A stretch of DNA of 64,000 nt from Saccharothrix luteola (GTDB lineage: Bacteria; Actinomycetota; Actinomycetes; Mycobacteriales; Pseudonocardiaceae). Each line of letters opens with the position of its first letter. The first letter of the stretch is position 1. Below are positions 54,194 through 63,142 of the stretch, in pieces. The stretch lies in contig NZ_JAJHUO010000007.1 in the NCBI RefSeq assembly GCF_020859565.1, positions 1 through 64,000 of the forward strand, written 5' to 3'. The translations under genes were made by a program, and so were the position numbers. The notes under the pieces were generated by a model. It was not told where the DNA came from and did not search any database. It was given only the letters and a program-made list of their open reading frames with translations.

Positions 54194-55279
54194 GTGGGCG
54201 CGTTGGACGGAGTGGTCATCGCGGACTTCGGGCGGGTGCTGGCCGCGCCGTACGCCACGATGGTGCTGGGCGACCTGGGCGCCGAGGTGGTCAAGGTGGA
54301 GCACCCGCGTGGCGACGAGACGCGGGCGTGGGGCCCGCCGCACGCCCGCGGCGAGGCCACGTACTTCCTCTCGGTGAACCGGAACAAGCGGTCACGGGTG
54401 CTCGACCTGGCCACGGCGGAGGGCCGGGCGGCGGCACGGGAGCTGGCGCTGGGCGCGGACGTGCTGGTGGAGAACTTCCGGCCGGGCACGATGCGGAAGT
54501 TCGGCCTCGACCACGAGACGCTGTCGCGGGCGCACCCCCGCCTCGTCTACTGCTCGGTGACGGGGTTCGGCGCGGGCCGCGGCGCGGACCTGCCGGGGTA
54601 CGACCTGCTGGTGCAGGCGGTCGGCGGGCTGATGAGCGTGACCGGCGCGGACGAGCCGACCAAGGTCGGTGTCGCGTTGGTGGACGTGCTGACCGGGGTG
54701 CACGCGGCGGTGGGGATCCTCGCCGCGCTGCGGCACCGCGACGCGACCGGCGAGGGCCAGCTGGTGGAGGTCGACCTGTTGTCCGTGCTCCTGTCGAGCA
54801 TGGTCAACCAGAGCGCGGGGTACGCGCTGGCGGGCGTCGTGCCCGGTCTGCTGGGCAACCGGCACCCGTCGATCGCGCCCTACGAGGTGTTCCCGACGGC
54901 CGACCGGCCGGTGGCGCTGGCCGTGGGCAACGACCGGCAGTTCACCCGGCTGTGCGACGCGCTGGGGTTGCCGGCCGACCCGCGGTTCGCCACGAACGAG
55001 CTGCGGGTCGCGCACGTGGACGCGTTGGCCGAGCTGCTGGCCGGGCGGTTGCGGACGCGGCCGGCGGCGCACTGGTTCGCGGTGCTGACGCCGCTCGGCG
55101 TGCCGTGCGGGCCGGTGAACGACCTGGCCGGCGCGTTCGCGCTGGCCGAGTCGCTCGGCCTCCGGCCCACCGCGACCGTCGACGGGCTGGAGCTGGTGTC
55201 GAACCCGATCCGGATGTCCGCCACGCCGCCGACCTACCGGCTGCCGCCGCCGGGGCTCGGTGATGACGCGAGCGGGTGA
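54194..55279 (+). CDS. CaiB/BaiF-family CoA-transferase
   Basis: The 361-residue type III CoA-transferase has the characteristic start GVVIADFGRVLAAPYATMVLGDLGAEVVKVEHP and the N-terminal-domain motif LVENFRPGTM with following GLDHETLSRAHPRLVYCSVTGFG. The catalytic Asp lies in the PGYDLLVQAVGGLMSVTG region. It would activate an acid produced by the two upstream oxidoreductases, completing a catabolic pathway. Starts with GTG, 7 bp after the oxidase gene. Confidence 0.88.
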   Translation: MGALDGVVIADFGRVLAAPYATMVLGDLGAEVVKVEHPRGDETRAWGPPHARGEATYFLSVNRNKRSRVLDLATAEGRAAARELALGADVLVENFRPGTMRKFGLDHETLSRAHPRLVYCSVTGFGAGRGADLPGYDLLVQAVGGLMSVTGADEPTKVGVALVDVLTGVHAAVGILAALRHRDATGEGQLVEVDLLSVLLSSMVNQSAGYALAGVVPGLLGNRHPSIAPYEVFPTADRPVALAVGNDRQFTRLCDALGLPADPRFATNELRVAHVDALAELLAGRLRTRPAAHWFAVLTPLGVPCGPVNDLAGAFALAESLGLRPTATVDGLELVSNPIRMSATPPTYRLPPPGLGDDASG

Positions 55280-55322
55280 ACGGGCGTGCGCCGTTCGGCG
55301 GCGGCTGATTGGATCAACGCCC

Positions 55323-56162
55323 ATGCGCCACCTGGTAGCGGTGCTCGCCGCGCTCGTGCTGTCCGTGTCCGCCGCGCCCGCCTTCGCCGCGCCCGCCGCC
55401 CCGGTGCGCGCCGAGCTCGACTTCACCGGCGCCGTGTCGTTGCAGGGGTGCTCGGGCGCGGTGGTCCGGCCGCCCGAGCACCGGCCGTCGGACCCGGCGC
55501 TGGTGATGACGAACGGGCACTGCGTGAAGTTCATGGAGCCCGAAGAGGTCATGGTCGACGTGCCCGCGGACCGGAAGTTCACGCTGCTCGACCGCTCCGG
55601 CGAGAGCTCGCTCGCCACGCTGCGCGCGTCCACGCTGGTCTACGCCACGATGCACCGCACCGACGTCGCGCTGTACAAGCTCACGTCCACCTACGGCGAG
55701 CTCGAGGCGTTGGGCGGCCGGGCGATGGAGCTGTCGGCGGAGCACCCCGCCGAGGGCATCGACATCGGCGTCGTGTCCGGTTACTGGCGGCAGGTCTACT
55801 CGTGCCGGTCGGACGGCTACGTGCACCAGCTGCGCGAAGGTCGCTGGACCTGGCTGGGCTCGATGCGCTACACCGCCGACTGCCGCACGAGGGGCGGCAC
55901 GTCCGGCTCGCCCGTGGTGGACGTGGCCACCGGCAAGGTGGTGGCGGTCAACAACACCGGCAACGAGGACGGCGAGCGGTGCACGGACAACAACCCGTGC
56001 GAGGTCGACGAGAACGGTGAGGTGACCGTGCGCCAGGGCATCGGGTACGCGCAGCAGACCCACCAGATCGTGCCGTGCCTGACCGGGGACGGCCGGGTGG
56101 ACCTGACCGCCCCCGGGTGCGGGCTGCCGCGTCCGGCTGCCTGGCGCCGGTCACCGCACTAG
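55323..56162 (+). CDS. Secreted trypsin-like serine protease
   Basis: The 279-residue protein has a signal peptide (AALVLSVSAAPAFAA) and a trypsin/V8-type protease domain with His66 in TNGHC, Asp114 in RTDVALYK and Ser194 in GGTSGSPV. Six or more cysteines may form disulfides. It resembles extracellular streptomycete-like trypsin proteases but has an unusual CTDNNPCEVDENGEV loop late on, possibly a Ca2+-binding or specificity insertion. Converges, by 4 bp, with a secreted PI-PLC-X gene. Confidence 0.85.
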   Translation: MRHLVAVLAALVLSVSAAPAFAAPAAPVRAELDFTGAVSLQGCSGAVVRPPEHRPSDPALVMTNGHCVKFMEPEEVMVDVPADRKFTLLDRSGESSLATLRASTLVYATMHRTDVALYKLTSTYGELEALGGRAMELSAEHPAEGIDIGVVSGYWRQVYSCRSDGYVHQLREGRWTWLGSMRYTADCRTRGGTSGSPVVDVATGKVVAVNNTGNEDGERCTDNNPCEVDENGEVTVRQGIGYAQQTHQIVPCLTGDGRVDLTAPGCGLPRPAAWRRSPH

Positions 56163-57439
56163 GGCTCGAACCGCTCGCCGGACAGGGCCGCGACCGCGGC
56201 CATCGGGTTGCCCAGGTGGTAGTGGTCCACGGCCAGGTAGGTCGGGGTCTTGCGGGCGGCGGGCTCGCAGAACCGGCGGGCCCGGTCGGCGAGCTTGCCG
56301 TTGTCGGTGGTCGCGGTGGCGGTGATCGGGACGTCCCGGAAGTGGTTCATCACGAACAGCGGCCGGAAGCCGGGCTCGGTGCGGGTGAGCGGCGTGCTCC
56401 AGCGGCTGGCGCAGGACCAGTCGGACGTGCCCAGGCCCGAGCCCATGGACCAGTAATTCTCCACCGTCCACTCCGACTGGTACATCACGCCGAACGTGTC
56501 GCGCTGCGGCGAGTCGCCCGAGCGGCCGTGGTCGGTGAAGATCATCAACCGCTTGTTCGTGGCGCGCAGCGCGTCGAGGGTCGGCCAGCCGTTCGTCCGC
56601 ACGCCCGCCTGGTCCGGGCGGAACAGCAGGGCCGCCAGGCCGTCGACGCGGGCGAGCTCGGCGCGCAGCACCGCCGCGGGGACGTAGTCCTCCAGGAAGA
56701 TCGTGACGAACTCGGTCGGGTTGCGCTCGAGGAAGTCCACGATCCGCCGCACGTCCACCCACAGCGCCACCGGGCGGCTGACGAACGTGCAGCTGTTGTG
56801 GCACAGGATCGCGCCGTCCGGCGTCTGGTGCACGTCGAGCTGGAACCCGCGCACACCGTCCCCGAGCTGCTGCTCGATGCCGCGGGCCTGGTTGGGCGCG
56901 AGGTTGACGAACGGCGGGGCGAAACCGCCGTCCACGCCGTTGGCGTAGGCGTTGTGCGCGGTGAGGAAGGTGACCTGGTCCAACCGCCGCTCGCCCTCCG
57001 GCGGGACGGGCACCCGTCGGGGTGACACCGGGGTGAGGTACCAGAGGTCGGCACCCGTGCCGATCCGCACCTGGTCCGTGCCGGCGGCGATCAGGTAGCG
57101 GTCGGCGCCGGGCACCTTGAGCCGGTGGCGATCACCGTCGGGCAGCACGTCCCACTGCGCGTCGGCGCTGTCGCAGGACGACATCACGGCCTGGTCGCCC
57201 TGACGGCCCAGGCACTGCGCGCCCTCGCGCAACGTGCGGCCGGCGAGGGTCCACTGCTGGCGGTCCTCGTCGCCCTTCGGCCGCCGTTGGAGCACGGACG
57301 TGCCGGAGACGCCGGCGTTCAGACCGGTGGTGACGCTTTGCAGGTAGTAGACGCCGTCGGCGGGTGCGGCGTGAGCGGTGAGCGGTGTCATCAGGGAGGC
57401 GACGAGCGTGGCGATCACGACTGATCGGGTGGCGCGCAT
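56159..57439 (-). CDS. Secreted PI-PLC X-domain phosphodiesterase with lectin-like N-domain
   Basis: The 426-residue protein has a signal peptide and a roughly 100-residue ricin-type beta-trefoil-like region (repeated QW/GKCL-type segments). The X-domain of phosphatidylinositol-specific phospholipase C follows, with catalytic His162 (TAHNAYA) and His214 (CHNSC), and DVHQT. The MMxFTDHGRS-type motif follows as MIFTDHGRSGD. Such enzymes cleave inositol phospholipids or related glycolipids. Good SD (GAGAGGAC) fixes the ATG at 57439. Confidence 0.85.
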   Translation of the reverse strand: MRATRSVVIATLVASLMTPLTAHAAPADGVYYLQSVTTGLNAGVSGTSVLQRRPKGDEDRQQWTLAGRTLREGAQCLGRQGDQAVMSSCDSADAQWDVLPDGDRHRLKVPGADRYLIAAGTDQVRIGTGADLWYLTPVSPRRVPVPPEGERRLDQVTFLTAHNAYANGVDGGFAPPFVNLAPNQARGIEQQLGDGVRGFQLDVHQTPDGAILCHNSCTFVSRPVALWVDVRRIVDFLERNPTEFVTIFLEDYVPAAVLRAELARVDGLAALLFRPDQAGVRTNGWPTLDALRATNKRLMIFTDHGRSGDSPQRDTFGVMYQSEWTVENYWSMGSGLGTSDWSCASRWSTPLTRTEPGFRPLFVMNHFRDVPITATATTDNGKLADRARRFCEPAARKTPTYLAVDHYHLGNPMAAVAALSGERFEP

Positions 57440-57529
57440 CAAGAAGTCCTCTCGAAGGCTCCGCGGCGGCGGACGTTCCACAGGGTAAACGCGAAACCTC
57501 TTCACGTCAGCCCGTCCTACGCTGGTGCC

Positions 57530-57949
57530 ATGACCGAACCCTGGGGCGACCCCGAGAAGATCCGCCGCGTCCTCGCCACCGGCGGGACCTGGGCCGTGGT
57601 GGGGCTGGCCGACCACCCGCACCGCGCCGCGCACGGCGTGGCGAAGTTCCTCCAGCAGCGCGGCAAGAGAATCGTGCCCGTGCACCCGGACGCGCCGACC
57701 GTGCACGGCGAGCGGGGCTACGCGACGCTGGCCGACATCCCGTTCCCGGTCGACGTGGTCGACGTGTTCCGCCGGTCCGAGGCGGCGGGCGCGTTCGCCG
57801 ACGAGGCGGTGGCGATCGGCGCGAAGGCGGTGTGGTTCCAGCTCGACGTGGTGGACGAGGCGGCGTACGAGCGGGCCACGGCGGCGGGGCTGGACGTGGT
57901 CATGGACCGCTGCCCCGCCATCGAGTGGTCCCAGCACGGGCCGCGCTGA
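57530..57949 (+). CDS. CoA-binding domain protein (YccU-like)
   Basis: The 139-residue protein is a single CoA-binding Rossmann domain: WAVVGLADHPHRAAHGVAKF for the nucleotide loop, VPVHPDAPTVHGE, and KAVWFQLDVVDEAAYERATAAGL near the end. Related to the CoA-binding half of acyl-CoA synthetases (ADP-forming) but lacking their catalytic domain. Role unknown. Confidence 0.88.
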   Translation: MTEPWGDPEKIRRVLATGGTWAVVGLADHPHRAAHGVAKFLQQRGKRIVPVHPDAPTVHGERGYATLADIPFPVDVVDVFRRSEAAGAFADEAVAIGAKAVWFQLDVVDEAAYERATAAGLDVVMDRCPAIEWSQHGPR

Positions 57950-59188
57950 TCACCGCCGGACCGCGGGGAACCCGTGCGCGCGGGCGGCGACGATCACCGT
58001 CAGGGCGGGCACGAGGAGCACCAGCGCGCTCCACGGCAACGAGCCCGCGCCGAGCCGGTCGAGCAGCAGGCCGCCCGCGACGCCGCCGCCCGCCATGGCC
58101 GCGTTCCACAACGTGACCAGCAGGGCCTGGGCGGAGTCCGCGGCCTCGCCGCCCGCGTCGCCGGCCGCCGTCGTGAGCAGCGTCGGCACACCGCCGAACC
58201 CCAGGCCCCACAACGCCACCGCGACGTAGACCAGGGGCGCGACGGCCAGGTCGGCGGCCAACGCGGTGACCGCGACGGCGAACAGCACGGCGGCGGCGAT
58301 CATCAGGGCGCGCAGCCGGCGGTCGATGTGCGCGCCGACGACCCAGATGCCCGCCACCGACGCCACGCCGAACACCAGCAGCACCGCGTCGACCCGGTCG
58401 GCCAGGCCGAGCCGCGCCAGGTACGCGGCGATGTAGGTGTAGAGGATCGTGTGCGCGAGCACGAACACCAGCGTCACGGCCAGGACCGGCGCCACACCGG
58501 GCAGGGCGAGCGTCCGCGCGACCGGGATCCGGCCGCCGCGCGGCTGACCGGGCCGGTCCGGCACCACCGCCGCCACCCAGGCGATCAGCGCCACGGCCAG
58601 CGCCGTCATCGCCCAGAACGCGGCGCGCCAGCCGAGCGCGCCGCCGAGGAACGTGCCCGCGGGCACGCCGAGCGACAGCGCGACCGGGATGCCGGCCATG
58701 ACCAGCGCGGTGGCCTTGCCGCGCAGGTGGTCGGGCGCGACGCGGCGGGCGTACCCGGCCAGCAGCGCCCACACCACGCCCGCGGCCACGCCGGCGACGA
58801 ACCGGGCGGCCAGGGTGACCGGGAAGGCCGAGGACACGGCGGTGACGGTGTTGCCGACCGCGAACCCCGCCACCCCGGCCAGCAGCAAGCGCTTGCGCGG
58901 CCAGGTCGAGGTGGCGGCCGACAGCGGGATCGCCGCCGCCACCGTGCCGATCGCGTAGACGGTGACCAGCTGGCCGGTCGCGGACTCGCTCACGCCGAGG
59001 CCGGCGCTCATGCCGCGCAGCACGCCGGCGGGCAGGGCCTCGGTCAGGACGGTGATGAACGCGGCCGTGGCCAGCGCGAGCAGGGGCCGCAGCGGCAGCT
59101 TCCCGACCCCGGTCGGTGGCGCGGCGTCGTCACGAGCTGCGGTGTCGGGTCGAGTAGCGGTGTCGGGTCGGGTCGCGGTGAATCGCAT
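57950..59188 (-). CDS. MFS-family transporter
   Basis: The 412-residue protein has 12 predicted membrane helices and motifs of the DHA1-type drug exporters (YARRVAPDHLRGKATALVMA in the loop between helices 4 and 5). The first about 25 residues are a repetitive TATRPDTATRPDTA tail, so the true start may be internal. A perfect palindrome just upstream is a likely operator. Confidence 0.88.
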   Translation of the reverse strand: MRFTATRPDTATRPDTAARDDAAPPTGVGKLPLRPLLALATAAFITVLTEALPAGVLRGMSAGLGVSESATGQLVTVYAIGTVAAAIPLSAATSTWPRKRLLLAGVAGFAVGNTVTAVSSAFPVTLAARFVAGVAAGVVWALLAGYARRVAPDHLRGKATALVMAGIPVALSLGVPAGTFLGGALGWRAAFWAMTALAVALIAWVAAVVPDRPGQPRGGRIPVARTLALPGVAPVLAVTLVFVLAHTILYTYIAAYLARLGLADRVDAVLLVFGVASVAGIWVVGAHIDRRLRALMIAAAVLFAVAVTALAADLAVAPLVYVAVALWGLGFGGVPTLLTTAAGDAGGEAADSAQALLVTLWNAAMAGGGVAGGLLLDRLGAGSLPWSALVLLVPALTVIVAARAHGFPAVRR

Positions 59189-59204
59189 ACCGCATGGTCG
59201 GACC

Positions 59205-59218
59205 TGACACCGGTGTCA
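59205..59218. promoter_or_regulatory. Perfect 14-bp palindrome upstream of MFS gene
   Basis: TGACACCGGTGTCA is its own reverse complement and lies 16 bp before the MFS start, inside a TTGAAA-containing promoter-like stretch. No neighbouring regulator was found, so the binder is encoded elsewhere. Confidence 0.55.
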
Positions 59219-59258
59219 CTTTCAATCCGCAGCGGCGTGAGCCGGCGCACACCCGCCG

Positions 59259-59642
59259 TCAGCGGGCCTGCCGGTGCGCGGTGACCTCGATCTCGATGCG
59301 CATCCTCGGGTCGGACAGGCCGCACTCCAGCATCGTCGCGGCCGGGCGCACCTCGCCGAACGCCGCGCGCAGCACCGGCCAGCACGGCTCGAAGTCCTCG
59401 GCGTCGGGCAGGTAGTACGTCACCCGCACCACGTCGGCGAAACCGCTCCCCGCCTCGGCCAGCGCCGCGCCGATGTTGGCCAGGCACTGCTCCGCCTGCG
59501 CCACCACGTCGTCGGAGATGGTCATGGTGGTGTAGTCGAAGCCGGTGGTGCCGGAGACGTGCACCCAGTCGCCGTCGACCACCGCTCGTGCGTAGCCGAT
59601 CTGCTCTTCGAACGTGGAACCGGACAGGATCGCTCGCCTCAT
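59259..59642 (-). CDS. RidA-family protein (enamine/imine deaminase or paralogue)
   Basis: The 127-residue protein has the Rid fold: IGYARAVVDGDWVHVSGTTGFD, SDDVVAQAEQCLANIGAALAEAG and a C-terminal RIEIEVTAHRQ containing the family's near-terminal Glu. RidA proteins hydrolyse reactive enamines or imines from pyridoxal-phosphate enzymes; the Arg that defines canonical RidA is not obvious, so it may be a Rid2-7 paralogue. Confidence 0.85.
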   Translation of the reverse strand: MRRAILSGSTFEEQIGYARAVVDGDWVHVSGTTGFDYTTMTISDDVVAQAEQCLANIGAALAEAGSGFADVVRVTYYLPDAEDFEPCWPVLRAAFGEVRPAATMLECGLSDPRMRIEIEVTAHRQAR

Positions 59643-59732
59643 GGGATCAACCTATGTCGCGCCCGGCCGACCTCGAAGCGGTTTCCGCCCGGCGATAGCC
59701 GCCGTGCAGGGCCGGTCAGTAACCTGCGGGCC

Positions 59733-60533
59733 ATGCCGGTCGTCGCGCTCAACGGGATCAACCTCAGCTACCACGTGGAGGGCGAGGGCGACCTCGTCGT
59801 GATGGTGATGGGCACCGGCAGCCCGGGTCGGGTGTGGCACGCGCACCAGGCGCCCGCGCTGCGGGAGGCCGGGTTCCGGGTGGCGACCCTCGACAACCGG
59901 GGCATCCCGCCGACGGACGAGTGCGCGTCCGGGATGGTGATCGAGGACCTGGTCGGCGACGTGGCGGCGTTGATCGAGTCGCTCGGGGGTCGGGCGCACG
60001 TGGTCGGCACGTCCATGGGCGCGCGGGTGACGCAGGAACTCGCGCTGGCCCGGCCGGACCTGGTGGGCAAGGCCGTGATGCTGGCGACCGCCGGCCGCAA
60101 CGACCCCGTGCAGTCGGCGTTGTCGCACGGCGAACGCGCGCTGCACGACCAGGGGATCACGCTGCCCTCGCGGTACTACGCGGCGGTGAACGCGCTGCTG
60201 AACCTCTCGCCCGCGACCCTGCGCGACCCGGTCGGCGCGCGCGACTGGTTGGACGTGTTCGAGTTCACCGGGTCGTCGGTGAGCAAGGGCGTGCGGGCGC
60301 AGATGGAGATGAACGACTTCGACGACCGGCTCGACGCCTACCGCGCCATCACCGTGCCGTGCCTGGTGGTGGGCTTCGCCGACGACCGGGTCCTGCCCGC
60401 CCACCTGGCCCGCGAGGTGGCCGGGGCCATCCCGGGCGCGCGGTACGAGGAGGTGGCCGACGCGGGCCACTACGGGTTCCTCGAACAGCCCGCCGCGGTC
60501 AACCGGCTCCTGGTGGACTTCCTCAAGGGCTGA
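59733..60533 (+). CDS. Alpha/beta hydrolase
   Basis: The 266-residue enzyme has HG-less variant VVMVMGTGSPGRVWHAHQ, the nucleophile elbow VVGTSMGARVTQELA (Ser near residue 95), FADDRVLPA for the acid, and DAGHYGFLEQPAAVN for the His. No signal peptide. It resembles cytoplasmic 3-oxoadipate-lactonase-like or haloperoxidase-like hydrolases. Substrate unknown. Confidence 0.85.
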   Translation: MPVVALNGINLSYHVEGEGDLVVMVMGTGSPGRVWHAHQAPALREAGFRVATLDNRGIPPTDECASGMVIEDLVGDVAALIESLGGRAHVVGTSMGARVTQELALARPDLVGKAVMLATAGRNDPVQSALSHGERALHDQGITLPSRYYAAVNALLNLSPATLRDPVGARDWLDVFEFTGSSVSKGVRAQMEMNDFDDRLDAYRAITVPCLVVGFADDRVLPAHLAREVAGAIPGARYEEVADAGHYGFLEQPAAVNRLLVDFLKG

Positions 60534-60660
60534 ACCGCCGTCGTCCGGCGTCCGTTTGTGGAGTACGTGACCACGGATGGTGACCGGTCGACCACGGGAA
60601 CTCGCCTACCCCCGCGTCGCGAACGCCGTTACCGTCGATCGCGACCTGGTGGGAGGCCCG

Positions 60661-62676
60661 ATGGATGCGCGACGCGCCCGCTGGACCAGGCTGGGCCGCA
60701 CCACCCGTCTGGTCGCCCTGGCCGCGGTCGGCGGTGTGACGTGCCTCGTGCTCGTCCCCGTCGCGATCAACGCCGCCACCGGCGGGTCGGCGCTGCCGGT
60801 GCTCGGCCCGCACGCGCGGTGGCTGTGGCCGGCGCTGGTCGTGCTGTCCGCGCTCACCGCGTGCCTCGCGGCGTGGGACCGGTTGAGCGCGCTGCTCGTG
60901 CGACGACGGCCGGCGCACCCCGCGAACCGCCGGGCGGCGCTGGACCGGGTCGAGCGGTTCGTGCGGGCGCGGGTGGACGGGTCGCTGGCCGAGCAGCTGC
61001 GGCTCAAGCTCGGTGTCGCACCCAGGGTCGGGCCGCGCCTGTCGACGCGCGTGCGCCACCCGGTGATCGTGGCCGGCGAGGCGGGCGCGGGCAAGACGAC
61101 GTTGCTGCTGGAGCTGGCCGAGGCGTTGCTGGCGCGGGCCGCGCTCGACCCGGTCCGGCCGATACCGGTGGTCGTGGACCTCGGCGGGTGGCGGCGTGAC
61201 GACGATTTCGGCGCGTGGCTGCTGCGCGTGCTCGCCGACCGGTACCGGATCGCGGCGCGGGTGGGGCGGGCGTGGCTGCGGGAGCGCAACCTCGTGCTGC
61301 TGTTCGACGGGTTGGACGAGCTGGCGCCCGCCGACCGGGTCGAGTGCCTGGCCTGGATCACCGCGCTGAACGTGCCGCAGGTCGTGCTGTGCACCGCGAG
61401 CGACGAGTACCAGCACCTGCCGCGGTACGACGTCGTCGAGGTGGAACCGTTGTCCCGCACCGTGGTGCAGGAGCTGATCGCCGCGTGCGGTCCGCGGCTG
61501 GACGGCCTGCACGACGAGCTGGAGAAGAACCCGGACCTGTGGGACGAGCTGCGCACGCCGCTCGCGTTCGGCCTGCTGGCGTTGGCCTACCGGGCCGGGC
61601 GGGCGGAGTACCGGGGCGTGCTGGACACCTACGTGGTGGAGTCGGCGGCACGGGGTGCGGCGCGTCCCGAGCGGACGGTGCGCGCGTTGCGGTTCCTGGC
61701 CCGCATCGCGCGGCGAAAGCGCGACCTGCTGGCGCGGGCGGCGTTGCCGCCGCGGCACGTGTGGCTGGACTTCATCGGCCCGGAGGCGGTGTGGCGGTTG
61801 TTCCGGCGGGCCGCGCCGGGCGCGTTGGCGGGCGCGGCGGCGTCGTCGTGCTTCGTGGTGGGCGTGCGGCTCGGCCTGGTGCCGGCCGCGGTCGCCGCCG
61901 TGGCCACGTTCTTCCTGCCGCACAGCGCTTTCCGGGTGACGCGCGGTGACCCGAGCCGGGGGAACGTCTGGGCGGCAACGGGTTTCGTCGCCGGCGCGGT
62001 GGTGACGGGCGGGGTGGCGGTGCTCGGCGGGGTGGTCGGCACGCAGGTCGCGCGGTGGCCCGCGCCGGTCGGGTACGGGCTGGTCGTCGTGGTCGCGCTG
62101 CTCGTCGCGTACGGCAACACCCGTGACCGGTACTGGGCCGTGGCGTGCGCGCTGGTGCCCGCCGGCGTGATGGTGGTGACGGGACCGTCGGCGGAGTTGT
62201 CGGCCGGGTTGGGCATCGGGCTCGGCACGGGCGCGCTGGCGGGCGCGTTCGTCGGCGGCCTGCGCGAGGTGTGGTCCGGTGTGCGGGTCCGGCCGGCCGT
62301 CGGCCTGCGCTGGCTGCCCGCGGCGGGCGCGGTCGGGGTGGGCCTCGCGGCGCTCGTGGGCGCGGACGTCGGGCTGTCGGCGTTGGGCGCGGTGACCGGG
62401 CTGCTGGTCGGGCTGGCCGTCACGCCGATCGCGAACCGGCCGTACCACCTGATCGCCGAGCTGCTCGCCCGGCCGCTCGCGCTGGACGAGTTCCCGTTGC
62501 GGCGCAAGGCGATCCTGCAGTCCGCGCGGGACCGGGTGCTGCTGGTGGACGAGCACCGGTTCCCGCACGACCTGGTCCGCGACCACCTCGCCGAGTGCGA
62601 CCCGGTCGAGCTGGCGACGAGCGTCGAGCGCAGGCGCGCCGAGCTCAGCCCCACCGGGTCCGGCCCCACGGCTTGA
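60661..62676 (+). CDS. NACHT-family NTPase, membrane-anchored
   Basis: The 671-residue protein has two N-terminal membrane helices (about 17-39, 51-68), a NACHT P-loop domain with Walker A GEAGAGKTT (139-147) and Walker B LVLLFDGLDEL (211-221), and a long C-terminal part with several membrane helices. NACHT proteins in bacteria include STAND-type immune sensors, but membrane-embedded forms also act in signalling of unknown kind. GGGAGG lies 4 nt before the ATG at 60661. The 3' end overlaps a convergent small membrane gene by 32 bp. No effector domain is visible. Confidence 0.8.
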   Translation: MDARRARWTRLGRTTRLVALAAVGGVTCLVLVPVAINAATGGSALPVLGPHARWLWPALVVLSALTACLAAWDRLSALLVRRRPAHPANRRAALDRVERFVRARVDGSLAEQLRLKLGVAPRVGPRLSTRVRHPVIVAGEAGAGKTTLLLELAEALLARAALDPVRPIPVVVDLGGWRRDDDFGAWLLRVLADRYRIAARVGRAWLRERNLVLLFDGLDELAPADRVECLAWITALNVPQVVLCTASDEYQHLPRYDVVEVEPLSRTVVQELIAACGPRLDGLHDELEKNPDLWDELRTPLAFGLLALAYRAGRAEYRGVLDTYVVESAARGAARPERTVRALRFLARIARRKRDLLARAALPPRHVWLDFIGPEAVWRLFRRAAPGALAGAAASSCFVVGVRLGLVPAAVAAVATFFLPHSAFRVTRGDPSRGNVWAATGFVAGAVVTGGVAVLGGVVGTQVARWPAPVGYGLVVVVALLVAYGNTRDRYWAVACALVPAGVMVVTGPSAELSAGLGIGLGTGALAGAFVGGLREVWSGVRVRPAVGLRWLPAAGAVGVGLAALVGADVGLSALGAVTGLLVGLAVTPIANRPYHLIAELLARPLALDEFPLRRKAILQSARDRVLLVDEHRFPHDLVRDHLAECDPVELATSVERRRAELSPTGSGPTA

Positions 62677-63082
62677 ACACCGACAGCACGGTGTTGAACG
62701 TGTAGAGCGCCAACGACACGCATGCCGCCGCCAGCACGTCACCACCCGCCGCGACGACCCCGTCCGCCGCCTCGTGCAGGCCCGAGCGCAGCGAGAACGT
62801 GGTGGCGACGACGGCGACGACGGTCAGCACGAACTTCACCAGCACCCACCGGTGCCGCACCAGGCCCCACTTCGTGCCGAGCGACAGCACCACGCCGGTC
62901 ACCAGCGCGCCCAGCGCCAGCGGTAGCACGACGAGGTCGCCGAGCAGCTCCATCGCCTGGTAGAGCTGCGGCGCGTCGAACGCCGCGAGCGCCAGCACGA
63001 GCATCCCGATCGTGACGCCGAGCCAGCCCACGGACGTGATGACGTGCAGCAGCAGCCACGTCTTGCGCGCTTTCGGTTTCAT
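62645..63082 (-). CDS. Four-helix membrane protein (DUF2269-like)
   Basis: The 145-residue protein has four predicted membrane helices (WLLLHVITSVGWLGVTIGML; LLGDLVVLPLALGALVTGVVL; WVLVKFVLTVVAVVATTFSL; VLAAACVSLALYTFNTVLSV). The HVITSVGWLG start resembles DUF2269 proteins. Function unknown. It converges with the NACHT gene. Confidence 0.7.
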   Translation of the reverse strand: MKPKARKTWLLLHVITSVGWLGVTIGMLVLALAAFDAPQLYQAMELLGDLVVLPLALGALVTGVVLSLGTKWGLVRHRWVLVKFVLTVVAVVATTFSLRSGLHEAADGVVAAGGDVLAAACVSLALYTFNTVLSVFKPWGRTRWG

Positions 63083-63142
63083 GGCGCACAGCGTGGCGCT
63101 CACCCCGCCGTCACCGCGTCCGCCCGGTGGCGGCTCGCGCGC

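Noticed and set aside
49381..55279. Biosynthetic gene cluster for a natural product
   Set aside because: No PKS, NRPS, tailoring or resistance set; the enzymes fit catabolism.
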